Source of the DNA: Ceratotherium simum simum
Lineage: Eukaryota > Chordata > Mammalia > Perissodactyla > Rhinocerotidae
Reading direction: 5' to 3'
Assembly (NCBI RefSeq): GCF_000283155.1
Contig: NW_004454170.1
Location: 16,863,684 to 16,927,683, forward strand
DNA: 64,000 nucleotides
Of the stretch, positions 1-11,640 are shown one piece after another (the first letter of the stretch is position 1; each line of letters starts with the position of its first letter). Both the position numbers and the translations under genes were made by a program. A model generated the notes under the pieces. The model was not told where the DNA came from. It made no database searches and worked only from the letters and a program-made list of their open reading frames with translations.

Positions 1-489
1 ACTTTAGGATGTTGATTTGAGCTAAATTTTTTAAGAGTGCTCTTTCCTTTTCTCTTGGACATTTTTTATATTTTGGAAACTTGAGGTTTCCTATATATGA
101 TATTTTAAAGGTTAGTGGAGTGTGACTATATATTTCTTCTCAGAGATTCCACAATTGAACACCTAATCTCATGCATACAAGTGTGCATTAGGGCCCCCTC
201 CCATTTTTCCTTTCTGTGTGCCCCCTCTCCCATCTACTATTGTCCTGTTCCCTTCTCCCCAAGCATTCATGCTGGCAGTATGTTGTAATGAAACAAAATT
301 GGCTTTTTAAGTTGGACCACTAAATTCCTAATTTTTCTTAGCACATGGCTGCTCTGAACCTCAATCATTAGCTATTAGAGTGTTGTGAAAATTGAAAGTG
401 ATAATGCTTGTGAAAGCATTTTCTAAAAATGTGTTCATTATCCAATGTAACATTCTCACAAGTCCTTCTTGCTAACATTTACTGCGACT

Positions 490-680
490 TACTCTCGCAA
501 GGACAGATACTGAGTTAGGCTTTATAGTTTTTTCTCATTTAATTCTCACCAAAAAATCCTAATTTATGCTAATAATAATGCCAATTATTATCCTCATTTT
601 GAGAATGAGGAAATTGACACTTAGAAAGGTCATGCAGCTCATAAATGTTAGAGGAAGGGTTTAAGCTCAGGCGGGAGGAC
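490..680 (-). repeat. MIR SINE remnant
   Basis: Reverse-complement MIR-like text: a 'cctcattttgagaatgagg' block followed by a degraded 'aaggtcatgcagctc...aggtttaagctcagg' block, which corresponds to the MIR core and head read backwards. Strongly eroded. Confidence 0.55.
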
Positions 681-1489
681 TCCAGGTCCCAGCTGGGCGT
701 CTCCACACAGTGACAGAATTCAGATATTTTGGCTGGCAGGGGTCACGGCAAGAGAAGGGGTGATTTAGGGGAGGAGATTAGCAAAGGCCTCTCAGGTCAC
801 ACGCCAGTGCATGGCTGTCTGTGCACCTCTATCTATTCAGGCCCCGAGGCAGCCCTGGCCCCCGGTTTCCATGGCCAGCCTTCAGAGTACCACTTCAAGA
901 ATAATTCAAACTCCCTTCCAGGTGGAGGGGTAATGCCCATCTCCTGCACGCGCCATGTTGAATTTCTACGGCTGCCCATTATGTAGCTGGCACTGTAAAT
1001 TTTCCACAGTGGAGTGGGGCAAGCAGGGGTCCCACACCCGTGGATACATATCTGGTGTCTCGGTCGTCCCAGCCAGCAGTTGATAATCTAATAGAAACCT
1101 ATAGTTCTGAGCTGCTGATAGAGCCCAAAGTCACCAATTTACAACCATTTTCTTTGCCTGCTCATTTCCTCCAGCTGTGCACCTGCTCAATCTCTCTCTG
1201 TGTGAAAAGCCCCAGGATCAAAAAGGATATTGAGTCATAATCTAATAATTTAAAGAACTCAGAAATGACTGCAATCTTGTTTGAGCTTTTCTTATAATCT
1301 GGACCATGTGAACAAAACAGGATTGCCAAAGAGTGGACTATAATCTGAGGCCGAGTGGGGCTTCACTAGGTAGAACCGTCACGTTCCAGCCAGAAAGTAT
1401 TGCTGCTTCTCTCCCATAGTTCTCCACTTACGCCATCATTTATTGACTTGCCAGAACTGGAAGGAATTTAAAAAAACTAATGGTAGTAA

Positions 1490-1665
1490 TAAACATTCTT
1501 TTTAGGCAATAAACAATGTGGATAGTAAATCCTCACAATAAGCATCATCCCTATTTGACAGTAAAGTAATTGAGGTTCAAGGACTTATCAGAGGTCATAT
1601 AGCCAGGAGGTGAAAGATAAGGATTCAAACCCAGGTCCAGCCAGGTGCTTGCCCCCTGGACCACA
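1490..1665 (-). repeat. MIR SINE remnant
   Basis: Contains 'attgaggttcaaggactt' and 'ggtcatatagccaggaggtg' followed by 'ggattcaaacccaggtcc', the usual antisense MIR order. Diverged. Confidence 0.6.
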
Positions 1666-2271
1666 CTGCCTCTCAGACCCACCCTCACCAGTCAGGGAAT
1701 CCGTTGGGTAACGGGACTGCGCCCACCATGCCTGGTCAGAATCTCAATACCATATGTGACAAGATGAATTACCCTGACTCTAAAATACCCAGCCAGGTCA
1801 CTGTTTTCTCACCCTGATTCATTGAAACGGGAGAGGCGTCATTAAGGCATACGAGCCTTTGCCTGAGAAACCAGAGCCTGCTGCTAACAGCCACCTAAGA
1901 CAGCAGTGCCTTGCTTTCTGCGGAAACTAGATTTTAAAGCCAGCAACAAATGCACTCACTCAGGAGGACCCCTTCTCCCTACCCCTCCTTAAATCCCTAA
2001 AGTGAGTTTCTATTTCCCATTAATCTTTATGCCCAGAATTTTATTCCCAGGATCGTTCTAACTCAGGGAAGAAACTGAAGGTTGGAGTTCGCATAAAAAC
2101 ATGTGCTTCTCATTAACTTGTGTGGCGCATGAGTTGTAACCTGCCCAACTTCAACACTTGGAATAGAAGCACAGCACATAGTCTGAAAAATACAATTAAT
2201 GCTATATCCCCATTATGTCCCTGACTCCTCAGGATCTCTGGCTCCCTACTGATTCATCAGACCCAAAATAA

Positions 2272-2550
2272 ATGCCACAATCTGGCATTCAAGGTTTTCA
2301 GTTAGCTGTGTCTCCAGGTCTCTACATTCAAGCCTGGCTGCTCCCCCAAAAGCTCCTAGCTCTGCAGGAAGGCTGCCCCTCCCCCAGACTCTCCCCATCT
2401 TGGTGCCTCAGCTCGTGTCTGAACACCCTCTCACCTCCATGTTCCTCCTCTAACTCCATCATTTCTTTTAAGACTCAAAAGACAAGACTCCACGAAGCCC
2501 TTCCTGACCAGCCCCTGTGCCTACCTTTCTTTTTATTAGCACTTATTCAG
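2272..2550 (+). repeat. L2 LINE 3' fragment
   Basis: Contains the L2 3' landmark 'cgaagcccttcctgacc' followed by 'attagcacttattca', in the order expected for the sense strand of L2. Open frames across it are chance. Confidence 0.55.
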
Positions 2551-2659
2551 TAGACCAACGTTCGCAGAGCACCTCCCGTGGTCATTAAGCCCTTCTTTGG
2601 CCAACATGTACTGACCCCTTCCTATGTGCTGGGCGCTGTGGTAGGTGCTTCACATTTTA

Positions 2660-3150
2660 CCCTATTGTTCTGCTCCCCTTTACAGGAAACCTCCTCAAAG
2701 GAGTTGTTTATCCTTCTGTCTCAATTCCTGTCCTCTCATGCTCTGTTTTTCCTGTGTGAGGAAGATTCAACCTGAGCTAATATCCATTGCCAATCTTCCT
2801 CTTTTTGCTGAGGAAGATTGGCCCAGGGCTAACATCCATGCCCATCTTCTTCTAATTTATATGTGGGAGACCACCACAGCATGGCTTGATAAGCGGTACG
2901 TAGGTTCACATCTGGGATCCAAACCTGTGAACCCCTGGCTGCCGAAGCAGAGTGCATGAACTTAACCACTAGGCCACCAGGCCGGTCCCTCTCATGCTCC
3001 TTTGAACCAACTTCAAACAGACTCTTGCCCCCACCTCTCCACTGAAATTGTTCTTTTCAAGGTCACTAATGATTTCTGTGCTGCTAAATCCAATGGTCAA
3101 TTTCCAGTCCTCTTCTTCATTGACCTTTCAGCAGTATCTGATACAAGCAT
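2660..3150 (+). repeat. L2-type LINE ORF2 fragment (reverse transcriptase remnant), split by a SINE
   Basis: A decayed LINE coding stretch. At 3,116-3,145 the + strand reads F-I-D-L-S-A-V-S-D-T, an eroded copy of the reverse-transcriptase motif A of L2-type elements (LDLSAAFDT-like). The flanks of the ERE at 2,744-2,988 join into one continuous LINE segment, so the SINE inserted into an older LINE. The L2 3' part at 4,480-5,170 may be the far end of the same element. Confidence 0.55.
2744..2988 (-). mobile_element. ERE SINE (tRNA-Ser derived), reverse
   Basis: Reads backwards from an A-rich tail relic ('gaggaagatt...gagctaatatcc') to the GC-rich head 'aggccaccaggccggtccc'. Flanked by a target-site duplication 'ctctcatgctc' at about 2,733-2,743 and 2,989-2,999. 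Tail type with the 'gaggaagatggcacagatgttagc' module. A non-autonomous element mobilised by L1. Confidence 0.93.
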
Positions 3151-3263
3151 CTGACTGCATCATATCTTCTTATAATGAGTAAGTTTTATTTAAAAGAAGT
3201 TAGATAATATTCCAAAAACATTTTCTTCATGTTTGATCTTATAAGATAAAGGCTGAATAAATA

Positions 3264-3287
3264 TATATATACACACACACACACACA
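3264..3287. repeat. (TA)n-(CA)n microsatellite
   Basis: Alternating 'atatatatat' passing into 'acacacacacacac'. Confidence 0.85.
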
Positions 3288-3503
3288 AAATCACTATAAT
3301 TGTGTCAGCTACAATTGTAATCTGATATAAGTGTAGCTACTCAAAGAACTGGTGTTGCTGCTAGCAATGTATTTTTTCCCCCAAACAGTAATTTTTGATA
3401 GAATTCTGAACAAAGTACTATGTTCCTTTGATTTAAATGATTAAATATTAAATGTTTATTAAGCCTTACTAAGAATATTTTATAAAGTGGGACTAGAACG
3501 TAG

Positions 3504-3770
3504 GGGGGCCAGCCCAGTGGCACAAGCAGTTGGGTGCACGCGCTCCGCTTGGGCGGCCTGGGGTTCGCAGGTTTGGATCCTGGGCGCACACCGACGCACT
3601 GCTTGCCAAGCCATGCTATGGCGGTGTCCCATATAAAAAGTAGAGGAAGATGGGCACAGATGTTAGCCCCAGGCCAATCTTCCTCAGCAAAAAAAAGAGA
3701 AGGATTGGCATCAGATGTTAGCTCAGGGCTGATCATCCTCACAAAAAAAAAAAAAAAAGAAAGAAAGAAA
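3504..3770 (+). mobile_element. ERE SINE
   Basis: Head 'ggggggccagcccagtggc' on the + strand, then the tRNA-related region ('gggttcgcaggtttggatcc') and two 'agatgttagc..cagggc..atcttcctca' tail modules, ending in a long A-run with 'aaagaaagaaag'. Diverged from the cleanest copies in the window. No clear target-site duplication. Confidence 0.9.
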
Positions 3771-3839
3771 CAGAGTCTAGGCTCAAATAATTTAAATAAT
3801 TTTAAATGTTTTTTTTCACTTAAGTGAATGCCTGAGAGG

Positions 3840-4400
3840 ACATCAAAAGTTCTGTGGGCCATGAGATGTCCTTTTTGTGTGATATCGTCCCCTACATTGC
3901 AGGAGGTCTAATATCCCTGGCTCCCCCCCAATCATTGTAAAAACCAAAAGTGCCCCTTAAAATTTCCACAGTGCTCCTTCAGGGGTGATACCATGTGGGT
4001 AGACAATTCTCCATGGTCTCTTGCATTTCTGCACAGCTCATGAGCAGAGGTGCTGACTGGCTTTATTCTAGACTATCTTTTCAAGGTTGTTTGTGTAGCA
4101 ACCAGCTTTGGAACATAGAGATAGTGTCCCCCTCAGAGCACAGGGTAGTCACACTTATTGTCCACTACGAAAGATTCAGGTTTCCTCAGCCTGGGTTCCT
4201 TTCCTATCATGCAACGCATTGTGTGTGCAGGCATCTCTGGCCCTCTTCACACTGCCTTGGGGACTTGAGACTCAGGGAACTGGGGCAGGGAAAGGTGGGT
4301 ACTTTGGCTATTGCTATTGTTGTGAGTAATAAAGACCTTTGTCTATGACCCCAGAGGCTCGTGTCTTCTGCCAGCATCCATGGGGCTGTGGTAGGCTGAC
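3840..4400. repeat. Eroded interspersed repeats, possible DNA element and LTR fragment
   Basis: 3,855-4,000 resembles an old non-autonomous DNA element read in reverse ('cctacattgcaggaggtc', 'gtgccccttaaaatttcc'). 4,100-4,390 has an LTR-like end: 'taataaagacctttgtct' followed by a GT-rich stretch. Family assignment is uncertain. No gene. Confidence 0.3.
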
Positions 4401-4479
4401 TTGGTGACTTGTAAATAAGGCAAAACTCAGATCCCTCACAGTTCTTGTTAATCGCTCCACTGAAAATCACTAGAACACT

Positions 4480-5170
4480 ATGCTAACCTCCAAATCTATA
4501 TTTTAGTCTTGACCTCTCCCTGAACTTCAGACATTTATAACCAATTGTTATCAATACCTGAATGTCAAACAGGCATCTCAAACTTAAAATGTTCCAAATA
4601 AACTCCTTATCCTTCCTCCAAATCCTTTTCCCCCTGAAGCCTTTGCCATCTCCAATAAATGCATTTTCATTAATAAAAGGCAAATTCATCTTTCCAATTC
4701 CTCAGGCTAAAAATCTTGCTGTCATTGTTGATGCCTCTCTTTCTCTCACACCACACATCTAATCGATCTCTCAATCCTCTTGACAATACTTCAGAAAACA
4801 TTCAAAATCTGACCACTTCTCACCGTCTTCACCTCTCTCACCCTGGTCCCACCACCATCAACTCCCATCTGGATAACTGTCATCGCCCTAACTGGTCTCT
4901 TCCCCAGATGTCTGCGTGACTCACTAGCTCACTTCACTTCTTTCAGGTCTCTGCTCAAATGTTACCATTATATAGGCCTTCACTGATGGCCATGGCCCTA
5001 TTTAGAGAGCAACCCCTTACAGGCCTGGCACATCCTATTCCCTTTCTCTGCTATATTTTTTTCTCTAGCCTTTACCAGCATCTAATATATACACACATTG
5101 CTTGCTTATTTCTTTTATTATTTACCTCCTCCCACTAAAATGTAATTATTTGTTGAATGAATGAATCAAT
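4480..5170 (+). repeat. L2 LINE 3' region
   Basis: Ordered L2 landmarks on the + strand: 'cttgctgtcattgttgatgc', then 'ctggataactgtcatcgccc', then 'ctcaaatgttaccattat' and 'ggccttcactgatggcc', ending near 'tgttgaatgaatgaat'. Confidence 0.65.
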
Positions 5171-5299
5171 CGACATAATCTTCATAATGCACCCCTATAA
5201 TTCCAAAAGTAAAATTTGAAACAGTCTTTACAACTGACTTGCTCATAACATGTGTGGAGGGACAGGATCACATGCCATGAAACAACTAACAAAGAAACT

Positions 5300-5500
5300 T
5301 GAAACCAGGAAGCCTGGGTTCAGATCCTAGTTATGCTATTGACTAGCCCTCTACTACGGGGAAAGATAATAATGCTGACCCACGGTTACTTCGTTTGTTA
5401 AACAAGTATTAAGAGCACATTCCCCACCTATCCCAAGGGTTGTAGTCATTGTCAAACGAAGTAAGATATCCAAAAGAGCTTTGCAAACTGTACAGCACCG
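5300..5500 (+). repeat. MIR SINE remnant
   Basis: 'aagcctgggttcagatccta' followed by a degraded core and 'cacggttacttcg...gtcattgtcaaacgaa'. MIR on the sense strand. Confidence 0.45.
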
Positions 5501-7530
5501 TGAGAATTTAAGTTTTATGGTTCTTATCTTTAAAACATACCATATTTTTCATTTCCACTGCCAGTTACAGCCTATGTGATCTCGAACTCCAAGCATTCCT
5601 GCACTTTCTTGTATACCTGTCTTGTGTCAAGCAGTTCTGTGTGTATTAAATGTCTCTGCCCCAGCTCAGATCCCCTCTACAAAGGCTCTCAGGTCCTAAG
5701 ATGGAATTGCTTTCCCATTGCCCTACATTCTGTTGGAATGCAGGCTTTTCAGGGTGTGCCTTTTATTAAACTGTTCTTTAGCAGCTCCTGGACTGCAGGA
5801 ATTGGGCCGTATTCAGCTCCTAACAGTGTGGTTATGGCACAGACTCTAGTTGGATGAATGAGTGTGACCTGTCCAGGTGCAAGCTGGAAGCAATTTATTC
5901 TTTCTCACCATGGACCTGCGATAAACCCGCTCCGTGGAACTGATTTTTTTGTTCGCAGGCCAAAATCTCAGTCACTCAAATAATAAAGGTCTAGTCTGGT
6001 ATACTCATCAAATAATCCAGTCCAATTCATACACAATATCTAAACTCTAAACTTTTGTCTAGTTTAAAACGCCCTATCTCCTAGCTTGGGCTGCTTTAGG
6101 CTGAGAAGTCTGCCAAGGTGGTGGAGGTGGCTGCAACAGGGCCTACGGTCAGCTTCTCTCTCTTCCTCGCTTCACCTCTGCCCACTCTCTAGCTGCCCTT
6201 TCTGGTCCCTCCCTGGTTGGGCCCAGAGAAGAGGAGATTAGGGAAAGGAGCAGAGTCTTATGAGGGTGGTATAGTTGTCCATGCCCTCTGTGTGATCCTC
6301 TCTCTCTAGAGATGCCTTCGTGGCTTCCTCAGAGATCATGCACTGAGGCCACCCCTAACGCTGGCAATGCCTCCATATGGCCACTTTCAACTCCTCCTCT
6401 GTCACCCCTCCTGGGGGTCTTCTAGGGGTAGAACTCTTGAAGAAGCCCAGTCCAGCTGGCTTCCACAGGGTGACAACTGCCATTGCTCTTCTGTCGGTGA
6501 GCGCGCACCTCACCTCCACTCTCCCACGTCCCCCAACTCTGCACTAGGCAGGTGCAGCCTCATGAGAGTCTCTTGTCACAGAGTTGGACATAACCTCTCC
6601 ATCCCTCCAGAGAACACATACCCTCCTCTCCACATAGCACCCTTGAAGCCCCTCTCACCTGGCTTGAGGTGAGGGGACAGCACCTTCATCCCTCCCACTA
6701 GCCGGTGGCGATGGCGTACAGAGAATGCACAGGACACTGACAATTTTCTGCAAAGAAATCCCCACTTTTCAACCTCTTGTCAACCTCAGCTTCTTATATG
6801 GGCTAGAGCTGGCTGATGGCAAAGGCCTGCAGCATGCCTCCAGGCCTTCCCTTTGAAAGTCTTGCACAGAGGCTCCAGCACCTTCCCTTGGAATGACAAT
6901 GGGATTTCCCACCAATGGTTTTATTACTAGCCTTTGAATCCTCTGCTGAATCTCAGAGACCAAAGGATGATTACAATTAAGATCCTGTTTCAAATGTTTG
7001 TTGAATTGAATACCAAAAATGGAAATGACAATTGAATACCAAAAATACCAAAATGGAAGATATGGCTCCAAATGAGGTCTTCTACTCTTGAGACAAGTCC
7101 AGAAGACCAACTCTGCTAAGAACAGAGCATCTGATGAATTCTTAAGCTCCTTTCTGGGAAAGTCTTCAACCAGAAGACCGGGGAAGCAGTGAAGGAAATG
7201 TCTTTGAAAGAAGAGATTTTTGGTGATGTGGATGTGACAGGACACTTGGAAAAGATGACCACACTTTGCAACAAGGACGGGAACAGGGGGGATAGTCAGT
7301 CCAGGACTGGTTCTATCCAGGACACTAGGGCCCTGTTGACAGGAAAGAATTGCCTCTGCTGCGGACTGCCTGTGGCAATCCTAAACTTCCTTTCTTAAAC
7401 ATCAGTATTGACCGGCAGCTCCCTTCTTTCTGCTCCCAAACTCCATATCGCAGTAGAAATTCCTGGGGATCAGCTCTCACCAGCTTAGGGACCGGAATAA
7501 ATGGGAGAAACAGAAACAGGCATGAGGGAC
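5500..7530. other. Gene-free stretch
   Basis: L2-like fragments near 5,575-5,865 (promoter-less, no intact frame). Otherwise unremarkable sequence. The longest reverse frame (6,769-7,245) has no recognisable domain or conserved feature and is treated as chance. Confidence 0.5.
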
Positions 7531-7539
7531 ACTAACTAC

Positions 7540-7690
7540 CATTATTCAAGCACATACAATGATCTACACACTTGCCTATTACAATACAAGTCATTTAATC
7601 TTTACAATTATTCTGAAAAGTAGACAGAATTAGCCCCATGGGCAAACTGAGGCTCTAACTGATTAAGAGATTTACCCATGAAAACACAGA
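7540..7690 (-). repeat. MIR SINE remnant
   Basis: 'tcatttaatctttacaatta' then 'ggcaaactgaggctctaact' and 'gagatttacccatg', the antisense MIR tail order. Confidence 0.5.
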
Positions 7691-7699
7691 TAGAAGAAA

Positions 7700-8108
7700 T
7701 GGGATAGGTACAACTTACTAAACCCAGAACATTCCCTGGACTTCCCTGCCAGTGCTCACACTGTGTGCTCCACCTGAAAGACCACTGCTCACCCCTACCT
7801 GTCCAGATCCCACTATTCTTAAAAGGGCAGCCCCCATCTAACTTCTTGCATACAGCAGTCTTTATTCCCTCCAAGGTGGAAGCAATTGCTCCTTCCCTGA
7901 TCTGATGAAAATCTGTACCTCTTTCATGACATGTCACAGTCCCCTTCCTAACGTGGGCATGTCATCTTATTTCTTCTACCACAACATAAAATCCTTCAGG
8001 GCAGTGACAGTGTTTTATTCACCTTGGTATTACCCAAAGCATATAATAAAAGCATCAGAGCAAGTTTCTTGTTTATGGTAGGCATTCAACACATGTTTGT
8101 TGAATGAA
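7700..8108 (+). repeat. L2 LINE 3' end
   Basis: Ends with the L2 3' signature: 'aaatccttcagggcagtgac', 'ccttggtattacccaaagc', 'ggtaggcattcaacac' and 'atgtttgttgaatgaa'. Confidence 0.7.
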
Positions 8109-8684
8109 GAACACAGAGGCATTGCAAAAGATGAAATCTCAGGGATTCTGGTACCAGAGCTCCTTGTTTGCAGCTCAAATGAACAAGATCTGAGGCTTTC
8201 GCTGTCATCAAAAGTAAACGCTGGCCTGTCTCCAGAGGGCATCTACCCGATCCTGGCTTCTGCTTCAAAGTTTCCCCTAAGTCCCAATCGCAGCCCTCTT
8301 GATCTTTCCCTGTTTGTTCATTAAAGTTAATTTGGGACATGAAAAGATCCAGAACCGAATATTTCATTAAGGCCAGGTCTTCTTAATGCAGCAACTGCAG
8401 ACAAAACATAAAAATAGGGCAGAGCTTGCCAATACGAGGCCAGTGCATGCAGCACCTTTTAAACCCAGGGCCCTCTGTTCACAGACTGACAACTTCAGTC
8501 ACCATTGGGGATGCTAAGAATATCAAGAGAAGTAGATTATGTCTCTTCATAGAGATATCATGTGTCTGCAAGGAGCTCCACTGCTCTCTGCGGTTGGGGG
8601 TGGGGGGGTGGGATTAAGAAAATTTGTGTGAAAACAGTCTTGTCTAGATTCCTGGGTAGGTAGGAACTAAGATACTTCTTAACA

Positions 8685-8930
8685 ATATTAGCTACCATTT
8701 TCTGAGTTCTTACTGTGTGGCAAGGACTGTCCTAAGTGTTTTGACATGAATTATCTCTTCTAATCCTCACAGTAACCCTCTAAGTGATACTATTATTGAC
8801 CCCATATTAGGAAAATGGGGCTTAGAGAAGTTAAGTTACTGAACTGAGATCATATAACTATTGAATGGCAGAGAAGGTGACAAAACTGAGTTTCCAACCA
8901 TGGCAGAGTATTCCTAGAGTCTGTTCTACT
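8685..8930 (-). repeat. MIR SINE remnant
   Basis: 'ttctgagttcttactgtgtg', 'cttctaatcctcacagtaac', 'ggggcttagagaagttaag' and 'gaactgagatcatataact' follow the reverse MIR consensus order. Confidence 0.65.
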
Positions 8931-9440
8931 AACCACTTCACCCTATTGTTTCTTAGGATATCTCAAAATGTCCTAGTCTTTCTTAGCAGGCAGAAAAGAC
9001 ACTAACCAATAATGTTGAATTAGCTGGTGCTGCTCTGTTTGAGGTACAGGTGAGGTGAGGCCTTGATTTTTACTAAATTTCTTATATAAAAATTCATTTA
9101 TTTGAGGAACAAAAGAATAGAGGTTGTCATATAAACTACAGGTGCTATGAGAACCCAAGGACAACTGTGCCTGTGTGACGTGACTGTATGGCATGTCAAG
9201 GTTCCAAGATTCAGCAGGATTGTTTGTAAAGTTTTACAAAGCTGAAGCTGGAGGGGTGAGGAAAGTTGGAGAACATGGAAACACAGTAATGTGTCACCAA
9301 TTTCAAGTTCCCATAACCTTCAATTCTAACAGACATATTTTTGTTTCCATGGAAGTCTTAATTCTAATAAATGTAAGTTACTCATTCCTATGGAAATATT
9401 TTTAAAGGAGGAACTGGGGTCAGAACCGAAAAAGGAACAT
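8931..9440. other. Gene-free stretch
   Basis: AT-rich, no intact gene, no repeat that I can name. Confidence 0.4.
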
Positions 9441-10390
9441 GGAAGCATAAAACAAAATATTAAAAATAAGTCCAAATATATCAATGAGCATGATAAATTT
9501 AAGTATCTTAAATTCTCCTGTCAAAATAACACAGATTTATAGAACAGGTTAAAATACCAAGTCAAGCTACATGCTGATTACAAGACACATGCTTAAACAA
9601 CTGGGCACAGAAAGGTTTAAAATATAGGCATAAAAGTATGCTAGAGGGGCCGGCCTGGTGGTGTAGTGGTTAAGTTTGCATGCTCTGCTTTGGTGGCCCA
9701 GGGTTCGCAGGATTGGATCCCGGGCACAGACCTACACACCGCACATCAAGCCACGCTGTGGAGGCATCCAACATACAAAACAGAAGAAGATTGGCACAGA
9801 TGTTAGCTCAGGGCTAATCTTCCTCAAGCAAAAAGAGGAAGACTGGCAACAGATGTTAGCTCAGGGCCAGTCTTCCTCATCAAAAAAAAAGTATGCTAGA
9901 AAATAATAGAAGAAAGTAGATGTTATAATGCTAATATCAGACAAAAGTAAACTAAAGATGAGAATCATTAACAATTAAAAGGGACAAATATTTTCCTATT
10001 TCTATTATATTTAATTTACCAAGAAGATATAACAATTATGAATTTTAATGCATTAACATTGTGGCATCTATATGCATAAAATAAAAACTGATAGAAGTAA
10101 AAAGAGAAATGAAGAAATCCAGAGTTATGTTCAAAGAACATAACATACCTATCTCAGAAATCATCACATCATACAAAAATTAATAGGAATATAGAATATT
10201 TGAATACTTCTCACAGAACATTTATGAAGAAAAACAACACTTTTAAAAAGTAGAAATAACATCAACATAAAAAGGATAATAAAAGAAAAAAGGGCACAAT
10301 TTATTTGGAAATTAAAAGATGCTCTTCTAGATAACTTGGGTTAAAGAGAAAATAAATAGAGAAATAGGAAAATTATTCAAAAGTGAATGA
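9440..10390 (+). repeat. L1 LINE ORF2 fragment, split by an ERE
   Basis: A-rich L1 sense sequence: 'caagctacatgctgattac' and 'aagacacatgcttaaa' near 9,565-9,595, and after the SINE 'atgctaatatcagacaaaag' near 9,930. These match the order of the early ORF2 region in mammalian L1. Heavily decayed with no long frame. Interrupted at 9,646-9,886 by an ERE. Confidence 0.65.
9646..9887 (+). mobile_element. ERE SINE inserted in L1
   Basis: Head 'ggggccggcctggtggtgta' through the tRNA-like body 'gggttcgcaggattggatcc' to two 'agatgttagctcagggc' tail modules and an A-run. Perfect target-site duplication 'aaagtatgctaga' (ending 9,645 and again ending 9,900). Confidence 0.95.
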
Positions 10391-10494
10391 TAATGAGAGC
10401 ACTCCATAAACCATAACTTGTGGGGTGCAGCCAGAGTGACTCAGATAAAAGAGGAAGTCACCTTGCCCTTCCACTGAGCCTTCAGAATCCTTAC

Positions 10495-10690
10495 ACTAGA
10501 GCTGCACCATTCAATACAAGGGCCACTATCCACATGTGGCTAGTCAAATTTACATTCATTAAAATTAAAAATCAGATCCCTAGTTGCACTGGCCACATTT
10601 CAAGTGCTCAGTAGCCACAGGTGGCTAGAAGTTATCATACTGGACAGCACAGATTATAGCAAATTCCCACCATTGCAGAAAATTCTATTT
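10495..10690. repeat. Non-autonomous hAT-type DNA transposon remnant
   Basis: 'gctgcaccattcaatacaag', 'ccacatgtggctag', 'tttcaagtgctcagtagcc' and 'tactggacagcaca' match the well-known mammalian short repeat that begins 'cagtgctgtccaatag'. A second relative lies at 24,575-24,840. I am unsure of the subfamily name. Confidence 0.5.
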
Positions 10691-11640
10691 GGCAGTGCTT
10701 CTGGACTCAGTGGTGGCCAGGGAAATTCTACTATGTCAACTTCACTGACTGTAGGCCACCATTGAGTCCTGGTTTCAATTGGCCAACCTAGCAGACTATT
10801 TATACGATTCCCAGATGCTCAAGCCACATATTAAACCTAAAATCTCAGGAAAGTACACTCATATTGATAAATGTGGCTCAATCAACTCTTTAATTTCATT
10901 TTACATGGTCAGACACCTTTAGAATTCATTCACATCATGCTCCCCACACACTGGCCAGTACTAACTGGTGAGGTCTTACAGTTCTTTTGGCGTATCAATT
11001 TCCTCTCCCTCTTTAGACCAGGTCTTGTACATCCTTGTCTGGGCTATACTGGGATATATTCTTGTTAGGGACATGGAGGTAATAAGAGTGGTGGGAGTGG
11101 GTCCTACAAAGACTGGCATACCCTTGTGATAGAACTCTCCCAAGTGCAGTCATTGAAAGGTGTTTATGCAGAGGACAACTTTTTCTCTCAGGTGGGAAGA
11201 GGGGTTTCCTCCATCAGAAAGGGAGGTCCAATAGAATTGGGGATTTTAAAGATCTCAGTCTCACCTGTTTCCTTGTCCTAAATCTCAGGATCCCACTCCT
11301 TCTCCCACAAGTGTCCTTGTCTTAGCATTAGAGACTGGTACGGCAAGCATTTAATTGGCCCTGCCATTCTATAAGCTATATAATATAACACTGGATTCTT
11401 AGTCATATCTGCCCTGCAACGATAAGAAATGAAGGATTCCTTTAAAGTTGGTATAAAGGCTTTTGAAAGAACCTGACGCTAAAACCTTCCCTGAGTTACT
11501 AACAGTTTTCTAGGACATATCTAGGGATGATTCTGATTAACCTTGAACTTCCCCCGTGAACAACATTGAAATCTTCTAAAATGCACTCTTACACATCACT
11601 CAGCACGACATTTTCTAGTTCTAAATAATTCTCTAACTAA
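10691..11640. other. Gene-free stretch before the TEDDM1 duplication
   Basis: No gene or clear repeat. The last 100 bases before 11,640 show weak similarity to 24,850-24,900, so the duplication edge is blurred. Confidence 0.4.

Larger units (their letters stand above)
1..2270. other. Gene-free flank with old SINE remnants
   Basis: I see no gene here: the open frames are short and lack splice or family signals. Two stretches, about 490-680 and 1,490-1,660, look like reverse-strand MIR SINEs, with the antisense of the MIR tail (a run resembling 'gaggaaattgacac' followed by 'tcatgcagctc'). The rest is ordinary AT-rich intergenic DNA. Confidence 0.6.
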
